Shown piece after piece: positions 1 to 9,492 of a DNA stretch of 21,146 nucleotides; position 1 is the first letter of the stretch; the number at the start of each line of letters is the position of its first letter. The position numbers were made by a program, and so were the translations under genes. This DNA is from a virus, in IMG/VR virus record IMGVR_UViG_3300027736_000286, positions 1 through 21,146 of that record, one strand, 5' to 3'. Below the pieces are notes generated by a model that made no database searches, was not told the origin of the DNA, and saw only the letters and a list, made by a program, of their open reading frames with translations.

Positions 1-3000
1 GCTTTGGTTCAGACCATGCGGGAGACCCCCGCAAAGCAGCCCGAGTACAGTCTCGATGAGACTAAGAAAGCTGGGTCTGTCGGCCCCGGCCCCGCTGAGA
101 ATTTAGCGGCGGCAATGGCTAAATTGAAGAGCAAAGAAGGTATCACCGAGGATGAGTTCCAACTCCTTGTTAGCAACAAGATACTCAAGCCCGAGTCGAG
201 ATCTTCGGTAAAATTTGCCGTACCCAGAGTTGATACAGCTCTAGAAGAACAAACCAACGCGGCTACTCTTCAAGACGCTGCCAAAACCGACCAAGTAACT
301 CAAGCTGCTCAAGTTCAAGCCGCTCTTCAACAACGGCAGCAACAAAACGAAGCAGTTCGTCAGGGCGCTCTGGCCCAAGCGCAAGAGGCTACGAAGCAGC
401 GGCAAGAAAGGGAAGTTGCTGATTTTCAAGCTAAACAACGAGCAGCTTCCGAAGCCGCAATCGCTGAACGGCAAGCCGAAGCTGAAGACCGAACCGCAGC
501 CCTACAGGAGCAAGCAAATGTCGAACCAAGTGCAGCACCTGCTGAAAATGTCCCGCCAGCAGTTGGAACAAGCGATGCAGTACCTAGCAGACCCGGAGCA
601 GGAGTACCCGCCGGAGAACCTTCAACATCTCCACCCCCTAGAGTGGTCTCTGCTGAGCAACCTTCTCAACAAACTGGAGTGGGAAAAGGACCACAGCCCA
701 CTACAGTAGAAGTAGGTACACCCGCCGAAGAGTGGAACACTCAGTTCCGCACTAGCGATGCTGAACCCACGTTTGAGCAACTGCCTCCACATCTGCGTAG
801 GAAGTGGATGGACGCCCCTGCTAAAACGGTGGAGTTGTTTGATTCAATCGTCAATGATTTTGGCGCTGCTGCACCGCTGGCTCCAGAAAGGCCCGGACTT
901 CTCAATCAACCTTATACGTATTACTCGCCCAAAGAGATCGGCATACCCGGTGATCGCCTTGCGTTACGCAAGTTGAAGAACGACAGTCCATTTGCCAATT
1001 CGTATTTTGACCGCTCCCGTCTGGCAGACAATCTGATTAACCTTGCGCATGATCGGGTGTTCGAAAACTACACTGCGGCTAGGTCACAAGAAAACCTTGA
1101 TAAGTTAGATGATTGGGTTCGCAGTAACCTGACCGATGACGCGGTGCGTGGGTATGACGAACAAATAGATAACCAACGCGCGCTATTAGGTAAAGCTCAG
1201 CTTAAAGAGTTAGAGGATAAAGCGTTAGAAAAAACAGCAACGGCAGAGGCGGAAGCAGAAGTAGAAGCTCAGCCACCCCAGCCCCCTGCACCTGTTGTAA
1301 AAGCTAAAGCGCCACCCGCGCCGCCACAGCCAAAACCTAAAAAACCAAAACGCCAACAGACCTTAGAACAGTTGGCGAATAAACGCGCTAAAGAAGCTGA
1401 GGGGCAGGAGACCGCCCTCGAAGAAGATATTCAACGGGCACAGAAAAACCAAACCGAAACGCAACGGATTGCCGCGCAAGCTCGGGCACGTGCTGTTGAA
1501 GCAAACGCAGAAAACGAACGGCTGATGCAAAGGCGGCAAGAAGAACTTGCCCGAGCTGCGGGGAAACCAACAGAAGCTAAACCAGCCGAAGTCAAACCAG
1601 CCGAAGCCAAGACGAGTAAACTCCCCGAAGGAAAAATAGTTTTTGGTGAAGATCCGGGCGATGGTAGTTCATATATAGCGCAAGCCGTTCAAAATTACGG
1701 CGATATGGTTATTGACGCCCAAAGGGATAACATACGAATTGACTTTGCGCCGCCTTTGAAAATTACTAATTATACTGTTAATTATGTTAGTTTATTGCCA
1801 AACAGAGTAAGTATAAGCTTAAATAGTAATAGAACTGGAGATTCATTTAGAATAATTTTAGGAGTGGTTCCTAAAAATACAGGTTTAAATTATTTAGATA
1901 TTAGAAATATAAATAAAGATACACAATCTTCTTTAACTCGCAACAAACCAAATTCTGATTTAGAACAAAAATTTAGAGCTGCTATTGGTAACGCAGCGGT
2001 TGATACTTTTTTAAAGGGTGGCGAATTACCTACATTTATAACTAACGTCATTGGGGTTGATTTAACCCCGCGTATAGAAGAAATGTACGCTGCGTTTGAT
2101 AAACATTACCTTGTACAATCAAAGCCCCAAGTCGCGGAGCCCACGACTTACACCAAACTTCTTTCTCCCAGCATCTCTCGGGAAGACTTTGCCCGCGCTC
2201 TTGGTGTGCAGCAACATAGCTCCGGCTGGCTCACCACTAAGTACAATCAAGCGCTGGCTGATGCTGTTACCAAAGGCGATGCTAATGCAGTTATTGAAGC
2301 CCTATCGGGCAGCGCAAATCCTATTATTCGTGATATTGCTAACCGCGCTAGAGCGTTGCAGCGTTTCGCTACCGAGCGTGTAAATTTTGTTGTAGACGAT
2401 GCGGTCTTACGGCAAGAGGAGATGGACGAGAACTACCCACCTAACAGCGTTGGTGGACTGTTCAACCCCGCAAATCGTACGATCTACATTAGCTCTACCC
2501 ATGCTGGCAGCGAAGTAACTGCGGCCCACGAGCTTATTCACGCGCTGGTTGATAGGATACTGCGTAATCCAATTACCGCAAAGCAGCGCGAAGCTGCTGC
2601 TCGCTTGCGCGCCTTGCACAAAGAGCTTGTAAATAAAGCCTTTGCTGTCTACAAAACTAACAATATCAAGGACTTGCCATACGGGTTGCAAAATGTCCAT
2701 GAGTTTTTAGCAGAAGGGTTGGCGAACCCCGAGTTCCAATATCTGCTTGCGGCTATACCTCATGAGTCTGGTACAGCTTCAATCTGGACGAAGTTTGTCC
2801 AAGCAATCGCTGACCTGCTAGGGTTTACCAAACCCAATGCCTTGACTGAGGTGCTGGATATCTATGGCGCTCTTGTAGCGGAAGGACCGTCCACGGCACC
2901 GATTGATCAAAGTACGCGCAAGCTCGCCTCGATGGGCATCCCGGTTGATGACCCTGCCACTCCTCTTGCTGATGACTTGCCCAAGAACGCGCAAGTCCCT

Positions 3001-5934
3001 CCTACGGTATCAACGCCGGTAGCCTCTACTCCGCAACGGGCAACCGCCCGCGCTATGCAAGATCCCATGCAGGAGTATCTGAAAGCCGCTAAAGATAGTG
3101 AGCTTTATATCAACGCAATAGATCAAGTTGGGCGGTCAGCTCTGTCTGTGCAGCCTATGTGGTATATCGCTGATACCGCGCGGAAGCTGGGCTTCCGGCA
3201 GATTGGCGAGATTGAAAACTCCCTGCGTAAAGCAGGGGCGATGAAGAACACCTTGCTCAAGCGTAGTTCGGACTTCATGATCAAAGCATTAGCGATTGCT
3301 AAATCTGACCCTGCCGGTAAGAAGGCGATGGACGCCTTCGTGAACCGCGCGTCTGGTCTTACGATTGATGTGACCCGTAGCAAAGACCCGTCAGCAGAGT
3401 TTGTTAAGACCCGCCCTGATTCGGTTGCTGACTACATTTCTCTACGTGCCGAATACGACAAGCTCCCTGCCAAGTTCCAGACCTTAGCGTCCGATCTTGT
3501 TAGTCAGTACCGGCAATTCCGTGATGAGTATTTTGAGGCTCTGAAAAAGTCTGTGCAGGATCAGTATCAAGATGACCCCGTTAAAGCGGACAAGATCTTG
3601 TCTGGTCTAGATGAGAAGTACAAAAAGTTTAATGAAGCCTACACGCCGTTTGTCCGCATAGGGGATTACTGGATTACGTACGTCAACCCTGATACTGGGG
3701 AGAATGTTGCCGAGTCCTACACCAGTCTGGGTGCTCAGAAGACGCGGCTCAACGACCTTAAAAGAGAAGGCATCGTCCACGTCCAGTCATTCAAACAAAC
3801 GGACTTTAGGAAGTTCAGCTACAAGAGTGGCCCGGTCAATCAGTTCTTTGATGAGATTAAAGCTAACGTGGACAAGGCGCTGCCCATCCACAAGGATGAC
3901 TCCACTGCCACGGCTGACCGCATCCGTGAAGCTCGTGAAGAAATGAAAGAACGCTTGTATCAAGCGTCTTTGTTGCTGCACCCGGAGTCATCCATGCTTC
4001 GGCAGTTTGGCCTTGAGCGTAAAGGCACGCTGGGTTATATCGAGGATACGCTTGCCGCGTTCGACCACAAGGCTCCGGTCTACGCTACTCAGATCTCCCA
4101 AGTTGCTAACAAGGGTCAGATTGAGCATCAGATTGACAGCGCACGGAAACAGAACGCCAGCAACCCTGAGACGAAGATGAGTGACATCATCACGCACGTT
4201 GCCAAGGTTGTCTATGGGGTGGACACAATCCGCTCGGATGATCCTCTGAACCAGATTGCCAACAACGTGAACCGGCTGGGCTTTACGTTCTACATGGGCT
4301 TCAACCCTGCATCGGCTCTCGTAAATATGTTGCAGACGCCTACCGTGATGTTCCCACTGCTGGCTGGTGAGTTCCACGGGCTGGGTCAAAGCAAGATCAT
4401 GAGCACCCTGTTCAGTGCCATGACCAAGGTCATTAGCGGCTCAGTGGGCCAGCAGACGTACGGCGAGAAGTTGGTTGAGTCTGCGGAAGCTAAGATCGAC
4501 GCCGCTGTTGCCAAGGGTAAGACTCGTGAAGAAGCTATTGCGGCCCTACCCGAGATGGAGCGCGTGTTCCTCTCGTTCCGTGATCAAGGCGTCCTCAACG
4601 CCGGTGACCCTAGCCATGACTTTGGTTCGGTAGCGAAATACGGGTCAGGTGAGACTTCCGCATTTGGTAAGGGCGTGCAAGCCTTTACTAAATACTCCGC
4701 AATCATGTTCCAACGGGCTGAAGCAGTTAACCGTGAAGCCGGGGCGCTCGCAACCTACCAACTGATGAAGCAGCGGTTGAGTGGTAAAGCGGATATGAGT
4801 AACCAAGACAAGTACGACCAAGCGATTCGCAAGGCTACTGATATGGTGACAAGAGCGCATGGAGACTACCAACAAGGTCTGGCTCCTAAAATCTTTTTGA
4901 GCCCGACGATGCGCGTCATCTTAATGTTCAAGAAGTTCCCCGCTCACATGGCTGCACTCTATGTGCGTCTCTTCAAAGATATGTTTAGTGACGTGGACCC
5001 TGAGGTTCGTAAGGTAGCTCGCATCCAGTTTGCTGGTTTGATGGGGATGTCCAGTCTTTTTGCCGGGACCATGGGGATGCCGTTCTACTTCATCGTTCGG
5101 GATTTGATGAATTTGATACTCGATGATAAGGACGACCCATACGACTTTGACTTTGCCTTCTACAACTACCTGTCCGACATGTGGGGCCAGCCTATGGCTA
5201 ACCGCATTACTCGTGGTTGGTTGGGCGATCTCGGTGGGGATGTTGCTAGTAAAGTGGGGTACGCGAGTTCTCCCCTTTTGGGAGGCACTAAGCAACTGCC
5301 ATTCATCGGCGGTATCTTGGGGCTGCGCGACGGCAAGAACACTGCGTCCGCTGAAGATGATCTGAAGAACTATGTTGCTGAAGCTGCGGGCGCGTCTGCC
5401 GGTATGGCCCTACAGATTGCACGTGGTGTAGACAAGCTGGCCCAAGGCGACGTGTATCGTTTCTTGGAAGGCGTCACTCCTATGGCCGGTATGCGTAACA
5501 TTGCCAAGTCCATCCGACTAACCAATGAGGGTGCGTTGACCACTCGCGGCGAGCCGATCATCGAGGACGTGTCTACCATCGAGACCGCTTTGCAAGCGGT
5601 AGGCTTTACTCCGCAGCGGTTGGCCGGTCAGTATCAACTCAACGCTTGGCAAAAAGATACTGAGAAGCAGGTTCTTGATCGCAGGCAGAGCCTCATCAAT
5701 CAGAAGTTCAACGCTCGTGCGCGTGGGGACTACGATACGGAGGCTGATGTCAAAGCTGAGATCGACAGGTTCAACATCATGAATCCTGAGAAGGGCTTAA
5801 AGATTACTTCTGAAACCCTTGCTGCTTCGGCCCGCACCCGTGCCAAGCAAGAAAAAGAAACCAAAGCTGGTATCTACCTCTCCAAGCCGTTCCGTCAACG
5901 CTTTGCCGAAGTGCCGGTATACGCGGAACAATAA
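1..5934 (+). CDS. Giant polyvalent virion-type protein with zincin metallopeptidase domain (5' partial)
   Basis: The reading frame is open at the left edge, so the true start may lie outside; residues here are numbered from the TTG at position 4. Residues 1-540 are Ala/Gln/Glu/Lys-rich with coiled-coil character, a Pro/Lys-rich linker near 420-450 and short EAKPAEVKPAEAK-type repeats near 520-535. Residues about 545-690 lie in an AT-rich stretch and look like a separate domain. A zinc-protease motif HELIH is at 842-846, with a downstream HEFLAEG (899-905) that could supply the third ligand, as in gluzincins. The long C-terminal part contains helical, phage-typical sequence, including FKKFPAHMAALYVRLF near 1642 and a hydrophobic stretch at about 1680-1706. 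Very long multidomain proteins like this are known in phages as polyvalent or internal virion proteins, ejected with the DNA or packaged in the capsid. That assignment is inference from architecture. It is the only rightward gene and converges on the replication operon. Confidence 0.75.
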   Translation, partial: ALVQTMRETPAKQPEYSLDETKKAGSVGPGPAENLAAAMAKLKSKEGITEDEFQLLVSNKILKPESRSSVKFAVPRVDTALEEQTNAATLQDAAKTDQVTQAAQVQAALQQRQQQNEAVRQGALAQAQEATKQRQEREVADFQAKQRAASEAAIAERQAEAEDRTAALQEQANVEPSAAPAENVPPAVGTSDAVPSRPGAGVPAGEPSTSPPPRVVSAEQPSQQTGVGKGPQPTTVEVGTPAEEWNTQFRTSDAEPTFEQLPPHLRRKWMDAPAKTVELFDSIVNDFGAAAPLAPERPGLLNQPYTYYSPKEIGIPGDRLALRKLKNDSPFANSYFDRSRLADNLINLAHDRVFENYTAARSQENLDKLDDWVRSNLTDDAVRGYDEQIDNQRALLGKAQLKELEDKALEKTATAEAEAEVEAQPPQPPAPVVKAKAPPAPPQPKPKKPKRQQTLEQLANKRAKEAEGQETALEEDIQRAQKNQTETQRIAAQARARAVEANAENERLMQRRQEELARAAGKPTEAKPAEVKPAEAKTSKLPEGKIVFGEDPGDGSSYIAQAVQNYGDMVIDAQRDNIRIDFAPPLKITNYTVNYVSLLPNRVSISLNSNRTGDSFRIILGVVPKNTGLNYLDIRNINKDTQSSLTRNKPNSDLEQKFRAAIGNAAVDTFLKGGELPTFITNVIGVDLTPRIEEMYAAFDKHYLVQSKPQVAEPTTYTKLLSPSISREDFARALGVQQHSSGWLTTKYNQALADAVTKGDANAVIEALSGSANPIIRDIANRARALQRFATERVNFVVDDAVLRQEEMDENYPPNSVGGLFNPANRTIYISSTHAGSEVTAAHELIHALVDRILRNPITAKQREAAARLRALHKELVNKAFAVYKTNNIKDLPYGLQNVHEFLAEGLANPEFQYLLAAIPHESGTASIWTKFVQAIADLLGFTKPNALTEVLDIYGALVAEGPSTAPIDQSTRKLASMGIPVDDPATPLADDLPKNAQVPPTVSTPVASTPQRATARAMQDPMQEYLKAAKDSELYINAIDQVGRSALSVQPMWYIADTARKLGFRQIGEIENSLRKAGAMKNTLLKRSSDFMIKALAIAKSDPAGKKAMDAFVNRASGLTIDVTRSKDPSAEFVKTRPDSVADYISLRAEYDKLPAKFQTLASDLVSQYRQFRDEYFEALKKSVQDQYQDDPVKADKILSGLDEKYKKFNEAYTPFVRIGDYWITYVNPDTGENVAESYTSLGAQKTRLNDLKREGIVHVQSFKQTDFRKFSYKSGPVNQFFDEIKANVDKALPIHKDDSTATADRIREAREEMKERLYQASLLLHPESSMLRQFGLERKGTLGYIEDTLAAFDHKAPVYATQISQVANKGQIEHQIDSARKQNASNPETKMSDIITHVAKVVYGVDTIRSDDPLNQIANNVNRLGFTFYMGFNPASALVNMLQTPTVMFPLLAGEFHGLGQSKIMSTLFSAMTKVISGSVGQQTYGEKLVESAEAKIDAAVAKGKTREEAIAALPEMERVFLSFRDQGVLNAGDPSHDFGSVAKYGSGETSAFGKGVQAFTKYSAIMFQRAEAVNREAGALATYQLMKQRLSGKADMSNQDKYDQAIRKATDMVTRAHGDYQQGLAPKIFLSPTMRVILMFKKFPAHMAALYVRLFKDMFSDVDPEVRKVARIQFAGLMGMSSLFAGTMGMPFYFIVRDLMNLILDDKDDPYDFDFAFYNYLSDMWGQPMANRITRGWLGDLGGDVASKVGYASSPLLGGTKQLPFIGGILGLRDGKNTASAEDDLKNYVAEAAGASAGMALQIARGVDKLAQGDVYRFLEGVTPMAGMRNIAKSIRLTNEGALTTRGEPIIEDVSTIETALQAVGFTPQRLAGQYQLNAWQKDTEKQVLDRRQSLINQKFNARARGDYDTEADVKAEIDRFNIMNPEKGLKITSETLAASARTRAKQEKETKAGIYLSKPFRQRFAEVPVYAEQ

Positions 5935-5963
5935 AAAAACCCCAGCGGCACATGCGGCTGGGG
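5933..5963 (-). terminator. Intrinsic terminator of the leftward operon
   Basis: A 7-bp stem, CCCCAGC (5940-5946) with GCTGGGG (5957-5963), has a 10-nt loop. Read leftward it is followed directly by seven T residues (the A run 5933-5939 on the plus strand). On the plus strand no T run follows the hairpin, so it is oriented to end the leftward replication transcript just after the primase gene stop at 6002. The stop codon of the rightward giant gene overlaps its T tract. Confidence 0.8.
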
Positions 5964-6001
5964 TGAACCCTTGGAGGAGGGAGGAGAGAGACAGAGAGCA
6001 A

Positions 6002-8842
6002 TCAGGGCTGATTATCCTCTAAATCTGGTGGAACATCAAGCACCGCTGGGTCCATGCCCGCTCTTGCAAGATCAATCTCTAGCGCATCAACCGCCGTGGC
6101 GATAATGTGCGTACCTTTACTAAGCCGTTTCTTGACATTCTGCAAGTAGATACCGGCATCCCCCAGATCCTTAATCACGTCCTTGTACGTCAACTGCTGG
6201 CGTGTGCAGAAGTCACGCATCCCCCGCGCAGATATGTACATCCGCTTGGTGTCAGGCTCGATACGCACTATCAGGTCGCTACGGGGTTCACGTATCGCTG
6301 CTTCAGGTAGTCCCGTCCGTAAGGTAGAATTCTCGTTAATGATCAATATGTTAGCCATGTGATCATTGATAAACTCACCCAGCGTGGATACGGCATCCCG
6401 ACTCTTGAGGTTCATCGACGATTGCATCCGGCTAAACTCGTGCAGAGTCCACTGATAGATCCGGTCGAAGTCATAGTCAATCAGGCCCAAGTCACGCGCA
6501 ATGCTTCCACCGGCTAGGTTGCAAGCCACCGTCGCAGACCAGAACCGCTCCCGGCCCGTGTACCCCAGTGCCTTGTCCAGCCGCTGCTGGATGCGCTCAC
6601 GCAAAGCGATAGCCTTATCTTTATTAGCAACCACCCACTGCATGTATGGGATTCCGGCGTGTCCGTAGTTATCGGCCAGCTTGTTAAATAATTTGTCAGC
6701 CTCTGTCTTATCTAGATTGCCAGCACGTTCAATCTTGTACTCAATAATCCGCATAGACTCCCCGTCGGGGAACGCCTTCAATTGCAGCAGCTTGTCGTAG
6801 AGTGATGCGTTGGACGAGGACAGTAGGATCATCGACCAGCGGGTATGATTAACCCGCTCAGAGTTGGACTGACTCTGCATCCGGTTCTTACCCCGGCCAT
6901 GGGTGACGGTGTACGAAGTGTCTGAGATCAACTCAGACTTCATATTGGTTACTTCATCCAGCGTCCCAGCAATGTTGGACAGGACTCCCATGCGGTGAAT
7001 CCGTGCGTTCTGCGTATCGTCCGCAAGCATCATCAGATCGGTCGGATGCCCAAAGACAGAGTTGCACATGCCCAGAATCGTAGACTTGCCGGTTCCTGAT
7101 TCGTTGTTTAGCAAGTTGATGATTGACCCACGGTGTCCAGTGAATTTGAATAGTGGGCTACCGAAGGCAGTACACGCAGCGAACGCGTGTGGCTCAAACC
7201 CCGGCCTAGCATATATATTAAAGATATCTCGCCACTCTTTCAGTGTGCCCTTCGGCTCAAACATTGGGGTGACGTTCTTGGTCTGCACGGACGGTGGGGT
7301 ATATATCACTGCCGTGGGCGTAATCTCTGACTCTCCGACTACGAACGAATCTTCATTCTCAGTCCATCCAAAATGTGCGTGCGCTCTCAATGCTTTCTCT
7401 GACACCTGCAACTCCTTTAATACTCTAGTTATATAGGTCATGATGTTGTCCATCTGTTTGCCGTACGCAAATACACCGTTCGCTGACAGCAGATCCCTGC
7501 ATTTATCTTTAGACAGCAGGTCGCCAACTGGGGTAGTAAATTGGCGTAGCCCATCTCGGGGTAGGTATAGCCGTAGCCATGCGATCTCCCCGACTCCCGC
7601 TTCGTATAGCCGTTGCGTTACGAAGAAGTCATGCTCATAGATACAGGTTTCTTTCTCGCTATCTCCATCTTTTTCTTTCCAGATGCCACCAGCTTTGCCT
7701 CGAAAGTAGGGCCATGGCAGTGAGGGGATCTGGTACTGAACCGCTATCCCCGACGAGTTAAACGCCGCTACCGTAGTGCCGGGAGCAGCCTTCTCAATGA
7801 TCGCCCCTAGCTGAATCGGACTTGTGATCTGATTGTAGTGGGGACAGTTCTTGCAGATACCGGGGGCTAGGGTGTCAAAAGTTTTACAGACGTACGGGCC
7901 TTTGGTCTTCTCAGCCTTCTGCCTAGTTTCATCCGCATCGTAGTTAGGGTGATCCTTCGACATCTTGTGGATGGAAGTCTCAGCGTCATCGCAGTACCAT
8001 GCAATCGACAACCCCGCGCGCCACATCGGTTCGGATACCGACGTTTGTTCAGAGACAATGTGCTTGATATGAGCACACCCCTCATCTTGCAAACTACGTT
8101 TAGCAATCAGGGAGAACTTGGTTGCCTTATTATTAAGCAACGCTTTTGTAGCTTCATCTAACTCACGGCGCGGCCCCAGCTTGCTATCGGGCTTCGATAC
8201 TGCCAGCCCCTTCTCACGCAGCGTCGTAACTTCTATGACGTTGAGAGGACGCGTAGCCTGATGGATGATCCGCGAAACATTGCGAGAAATAATATGCGTT
8301 GTACCCGGAACCCGAAGAATCCGAGACGCATCCGTAGTGCAAGCGTTGTCGATGTCAAGCCCATGCTGAGCCCCTAGTACCGCCATCCCCCGCGCTATGG
8401 GTTGCCATTCTTCTTTTGGAATCTCGGCTTCAAGCGGCCAGTACACATGCAGGCCACCACCTGAATCCACAATCCACGGATCGGGTAGGGCGGTGTCTGT
8501 AACGAATTTACGGATGGCTACCGCAGCTTCTGTGCGGTCTTTGTATACAGCCTTTTCCTTGTGGGAGAGTGTCTCTTGTGTATCAATATCAAACCAAACT
8601 GCCTTGACATAAGCCGCGTTGTCACTCTCACGGCTATCGCCATTGGCAAACGAACTCAGGGCAAAGTAAACATTTATTCCTTTCTTTTCAAAATCTAATG
8701 CACCCTGCTCTAACTCTGCAAAGTTGTTTGCGGCTTTATGCAGTACGATGGCTTTCTTCGGTCCATTGATCTTTTTGATCCCAACGGCGAAGTAAATACC
8801 GTGCCCCGGTCCGGGCAGGACCGCCTTAAACAGCGACTGCAT
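6002..8842 (-). CDS. Primase-polymerase / DUF927-type helicase fusion
   Basis: This 946-aa protein combines priming and unwinding. The N-terminal part has archaeo-eukaryotic primase hallmarks: the metal-binding pair D85-x-D87 in WFDID, the SGGGLHVYW motif at 127-135 (His132), and DASRILRVPGT from D171. The middle contains a Cys/His cluster of the form C...GICKNCPH followed by SPIQLG, the linker usually found before DUF927-like helicase domains. The C-terminal ATPase has a Walker A ESGTGKST at 581-588 (Lys586) and a Walker B-like GTLDEV with D629/E630. Together these predict primer synthesis plus a hexameric superfamily 3/AAA-type helicase at the phage fork. It is the last gene of the leftward operon. 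Its ATG starts 1 nt after the stop of the HTH gene, so translation is probably coupled. Domain calls come from motif recognition. Confidence 0.88.
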   Translation of the reverse strand: MQSLFKAVLPGPGHGIYFAVGIKKINGPKKAIVLHKAANNFAELEQGALDFEKKGINVYFALSSFANGDSRESDNAAYVKAVWFDIDTQETLSHKEKAVYKDRTEAAVAIRKFVTDTALPDPWIVDSGGGLHVYWPLEAEIPKEEWQPIARGMAVLGAQHGLDIDNACTTDASRILRVPGTTHIISRNVSRIIHQATRPLNVIEVTTLREKGLAVSKPDSKLGPRRELDEATKALLNNKATKFSLIAKRSLQDEGCAHIKHIVSEQTSVSEPMWRAGLSIAWYCDDAETSIHKMSKDHPNYDADETRQKAEKTKGPYVCKTFDTLAPGICKNCPHYNQITSPIQLGAIIEKAAPGTTVAAFNSSGIAVQYQIPSLPWPYFRGKAGGIWKEKDGDSEKETCIYEHDFFVTQRLYEAGVGEIAWLRLYLPRDGLRQFTTPVGDLLSKDKCRDLLSANGVFAYGKQMDNIMTYITRVLKELQVSEKALRAHAHFGWTENEDSFVVGESEITPTAVIYTPPSVQTKNVTPMFEPKGTLKEWRDIFNIYARPGFEPHAFAACTAFGSPLFKFTGHRGSIINLLNNESGTGKSTILGMCNSVFGHPTDLMMLADDTQNARIHRMGVLSNIAGTLDEVTNMKSELISDTSYTVTHGRGKNRMQSQSNSERVNHTRWSMILLSSSNASLYDKLLQLKAFPDGESMRIIEYKIERAGNLDKTEADKLFNKLADNYGHAGIPYMQWVVANKDKAIALRERIQQRLDKALGYTGRERFWSATVACNLAGGSIARDLGLIDYDFDRIYQWTLHEFSRMQSSMNLKSRDAVSTLGEFINDHMANILIINENSTLRTGLPEAAIREPRSDLIVRIEPDTKRMYISARGMRDFCTRQQLTYKDVIKDLGDAGIYLQNVKKRLSKGTHIIATAVDALEIDLARAGMDPAVLDVPPDLEDNQP

Positions 8843-8843
8843 G

Positions 8844-9086
8844 TCACCACTCGATAGTAGAGAAATCGGAGATTAGTTCTTTAACCCTCGGTAAGTGTCG
8901 GTTTTTATTGGGAAGCGTCCGTCCTGTAAACCACATATAGATAGTCATACGGGAAACTTTTAAGTGACGGGCAACTTTGGTGGCAGGGATGTCGCGGTCG
9001 ATACAGAGCAAGCCAAGTTTGACGCCTTCTTTTTCAGGGTCAGCTTTCTTGACTTGATCTACAAATTTAATACTGTAGCCAAGCAT
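8844..9086 (-). CDS. Small helix-turn-helix DNA-binding protein
   Basis: An 80-aa protein starting MLGYSIKF. The start is chosen because AAAGGA (9092-9097) lies 5 nt upstream of this ATG; the longer open frame running to 9200 overlaps the neighbouring gene and has no better site. Residues about 33-57, IPATKVARHLKVSRMTIYMW, read as a helix-turn-helix: a short helix, a turn around Leu-Lys-Val and a recognition helix. It could be a transcription regulator of the operon or a small replication-associated DNA-binding protein. It sits directly before the primase-helicase gene, separated from it by 1 nt. The family is not identified. Confidence 0.72.
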   Translation of the reverse strand: MLGYSIKFVDQVKKADPEKEGVKLGLLCIDRDIPATKVARHLKVSRMTIYMWFTGRTLPNKNRHLPRVKELISDFSTIEW

Positions 9087-9103
9087 GGCGGTCCTTTGGA
9101 AAA

Positions 9104-9130
9104 GGGGTGTAAAGCGATCCTCTACACCCC
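9104..9130 (-). terminator. Weak intercistronic terminator/attenuator hairpin
   Basis: A perfect 8-bp stem, GGGGTGTA (9104-9111) with TACACCCC (9123-9130), has an 11-nt loop. Read leftward it is followed by TTTTCC, a short T tract. It lies between the 96-aa gene and the HTH gene, and the HTH ribosome binding site follows a few bases later. The T tract is too short for a confident full terminator; partial attenuation or an RNA-processing/stability hairpin is plausible. Confidence 0.5.
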
Positions 9131-9138
9131 CAGAGGTC

Positions 9139-9429
9139 TTAGTGAGCGAAGCTGTTCGCTGCCTTGCGGGCTTCTGCTTTGGCTTTCGCTGCAAGTGCAA
9201 GTTTAAGTCCCTGCTCTCTCATTTTAGCCCGACGTTCGGGAGTAACGAGCATCGCGCGACGGACCGTTTTCTCCACAGGCTTTGGCGCGACTGCCCCGTT
9301 CTTGGCTTCGTAGATCCCGGCCCAATAGGAGAGCTGCTGTTCAATGGTACGCATCTCGATTGCGGCAATGCCGGAGATTTTTTTAGCAAGTTGCTCTTCA
9401 ATGTTAAGTTTTACTTTAGGCTGTTTCAT
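9139..9429 (-). CDS. Small basic protein, possibly ribbon-helix-helix
   Basis: A 96-aa protein not recognised by family. Its N-terminal half, KVKLNIEEQLAKKISG followed by a helix containing TIEQQLSYWAGIY (residues about 5-42), resembles a beta strand plus two helices as in ribbon-helix-helix regulators, with a ParD-like SYWA ending. The C-terminal half is Ala/Lys/Arg-rich (TPERRAKM... to the end), helical and probably nucleic-acid binding or disordered. The Shine-Dalgarno sequence is weak (GAG, 7 nt before the ATG). It is flanked on both sides by intercistronic hairpins, which suggests its expression is set separately from its neighbours. Confidence 0.65.
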   Translation of the reverse strand: MKQPKVKLNIEEQLAKKISGIAAIEMRTIEQQLSYWAGIYEAKNGAVAPKPVEKTVRRAMLVTPERRAKMREQGLKLALAAKAKAEARKAANSFAH

Positions 9430-9457
9430 GATTACTCAAAACAAGGTTAAGGAAAAT

Positions 9458-9478
9458 GCCGGGTAAACCCAACCCGGC
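9458..9478 (-). terminator. Weak intercistronic terminator/attenuator hairpin
   Basis: A 7-bp stem, GCCGGGT (9458-9464) with ACCCGGC (9472-9478), has a 7-nt loop. Read leftward it is followed by ATTTTCC. It lies between the SSB-like gene (stop at 9493) and the 96-aa gene. It has the same form as the hairpin 350 bases further on: a GC-rich stem followed by TTTTCC. A role in attenuation after the abundant SSB transcript is inference. Confidence 0.5.
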
Positions 9479-9492
9479 GTGGGTTCGGACAC

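Noticed and set aside
5973-5998. Purine-rich tract with strong Shine-Dalgarno-like sequence on the plus strand after the giant gene
   Set aside because: No ATG, GTG or TTG start with a usable reading frame follows at suitable spacing; the next DNA is the end of the leftward primase gene. Probably incidental.
7875-7887. Additional palindrome copy TCAAAAGTTTTAC in the primase-helicase gene
   Set aside because: Only 11 of 13 bases match and it encodes part of a conserved cysteine segment; too weak to count as a site.
9087-9200. Upstream extension of the HTH gene to 9200
   Set aside because: It would overlap the 96-aa gene and pass through an intercistronic hairpin; the ATG at 9086 has an AAAGGA site at ideal spacing.
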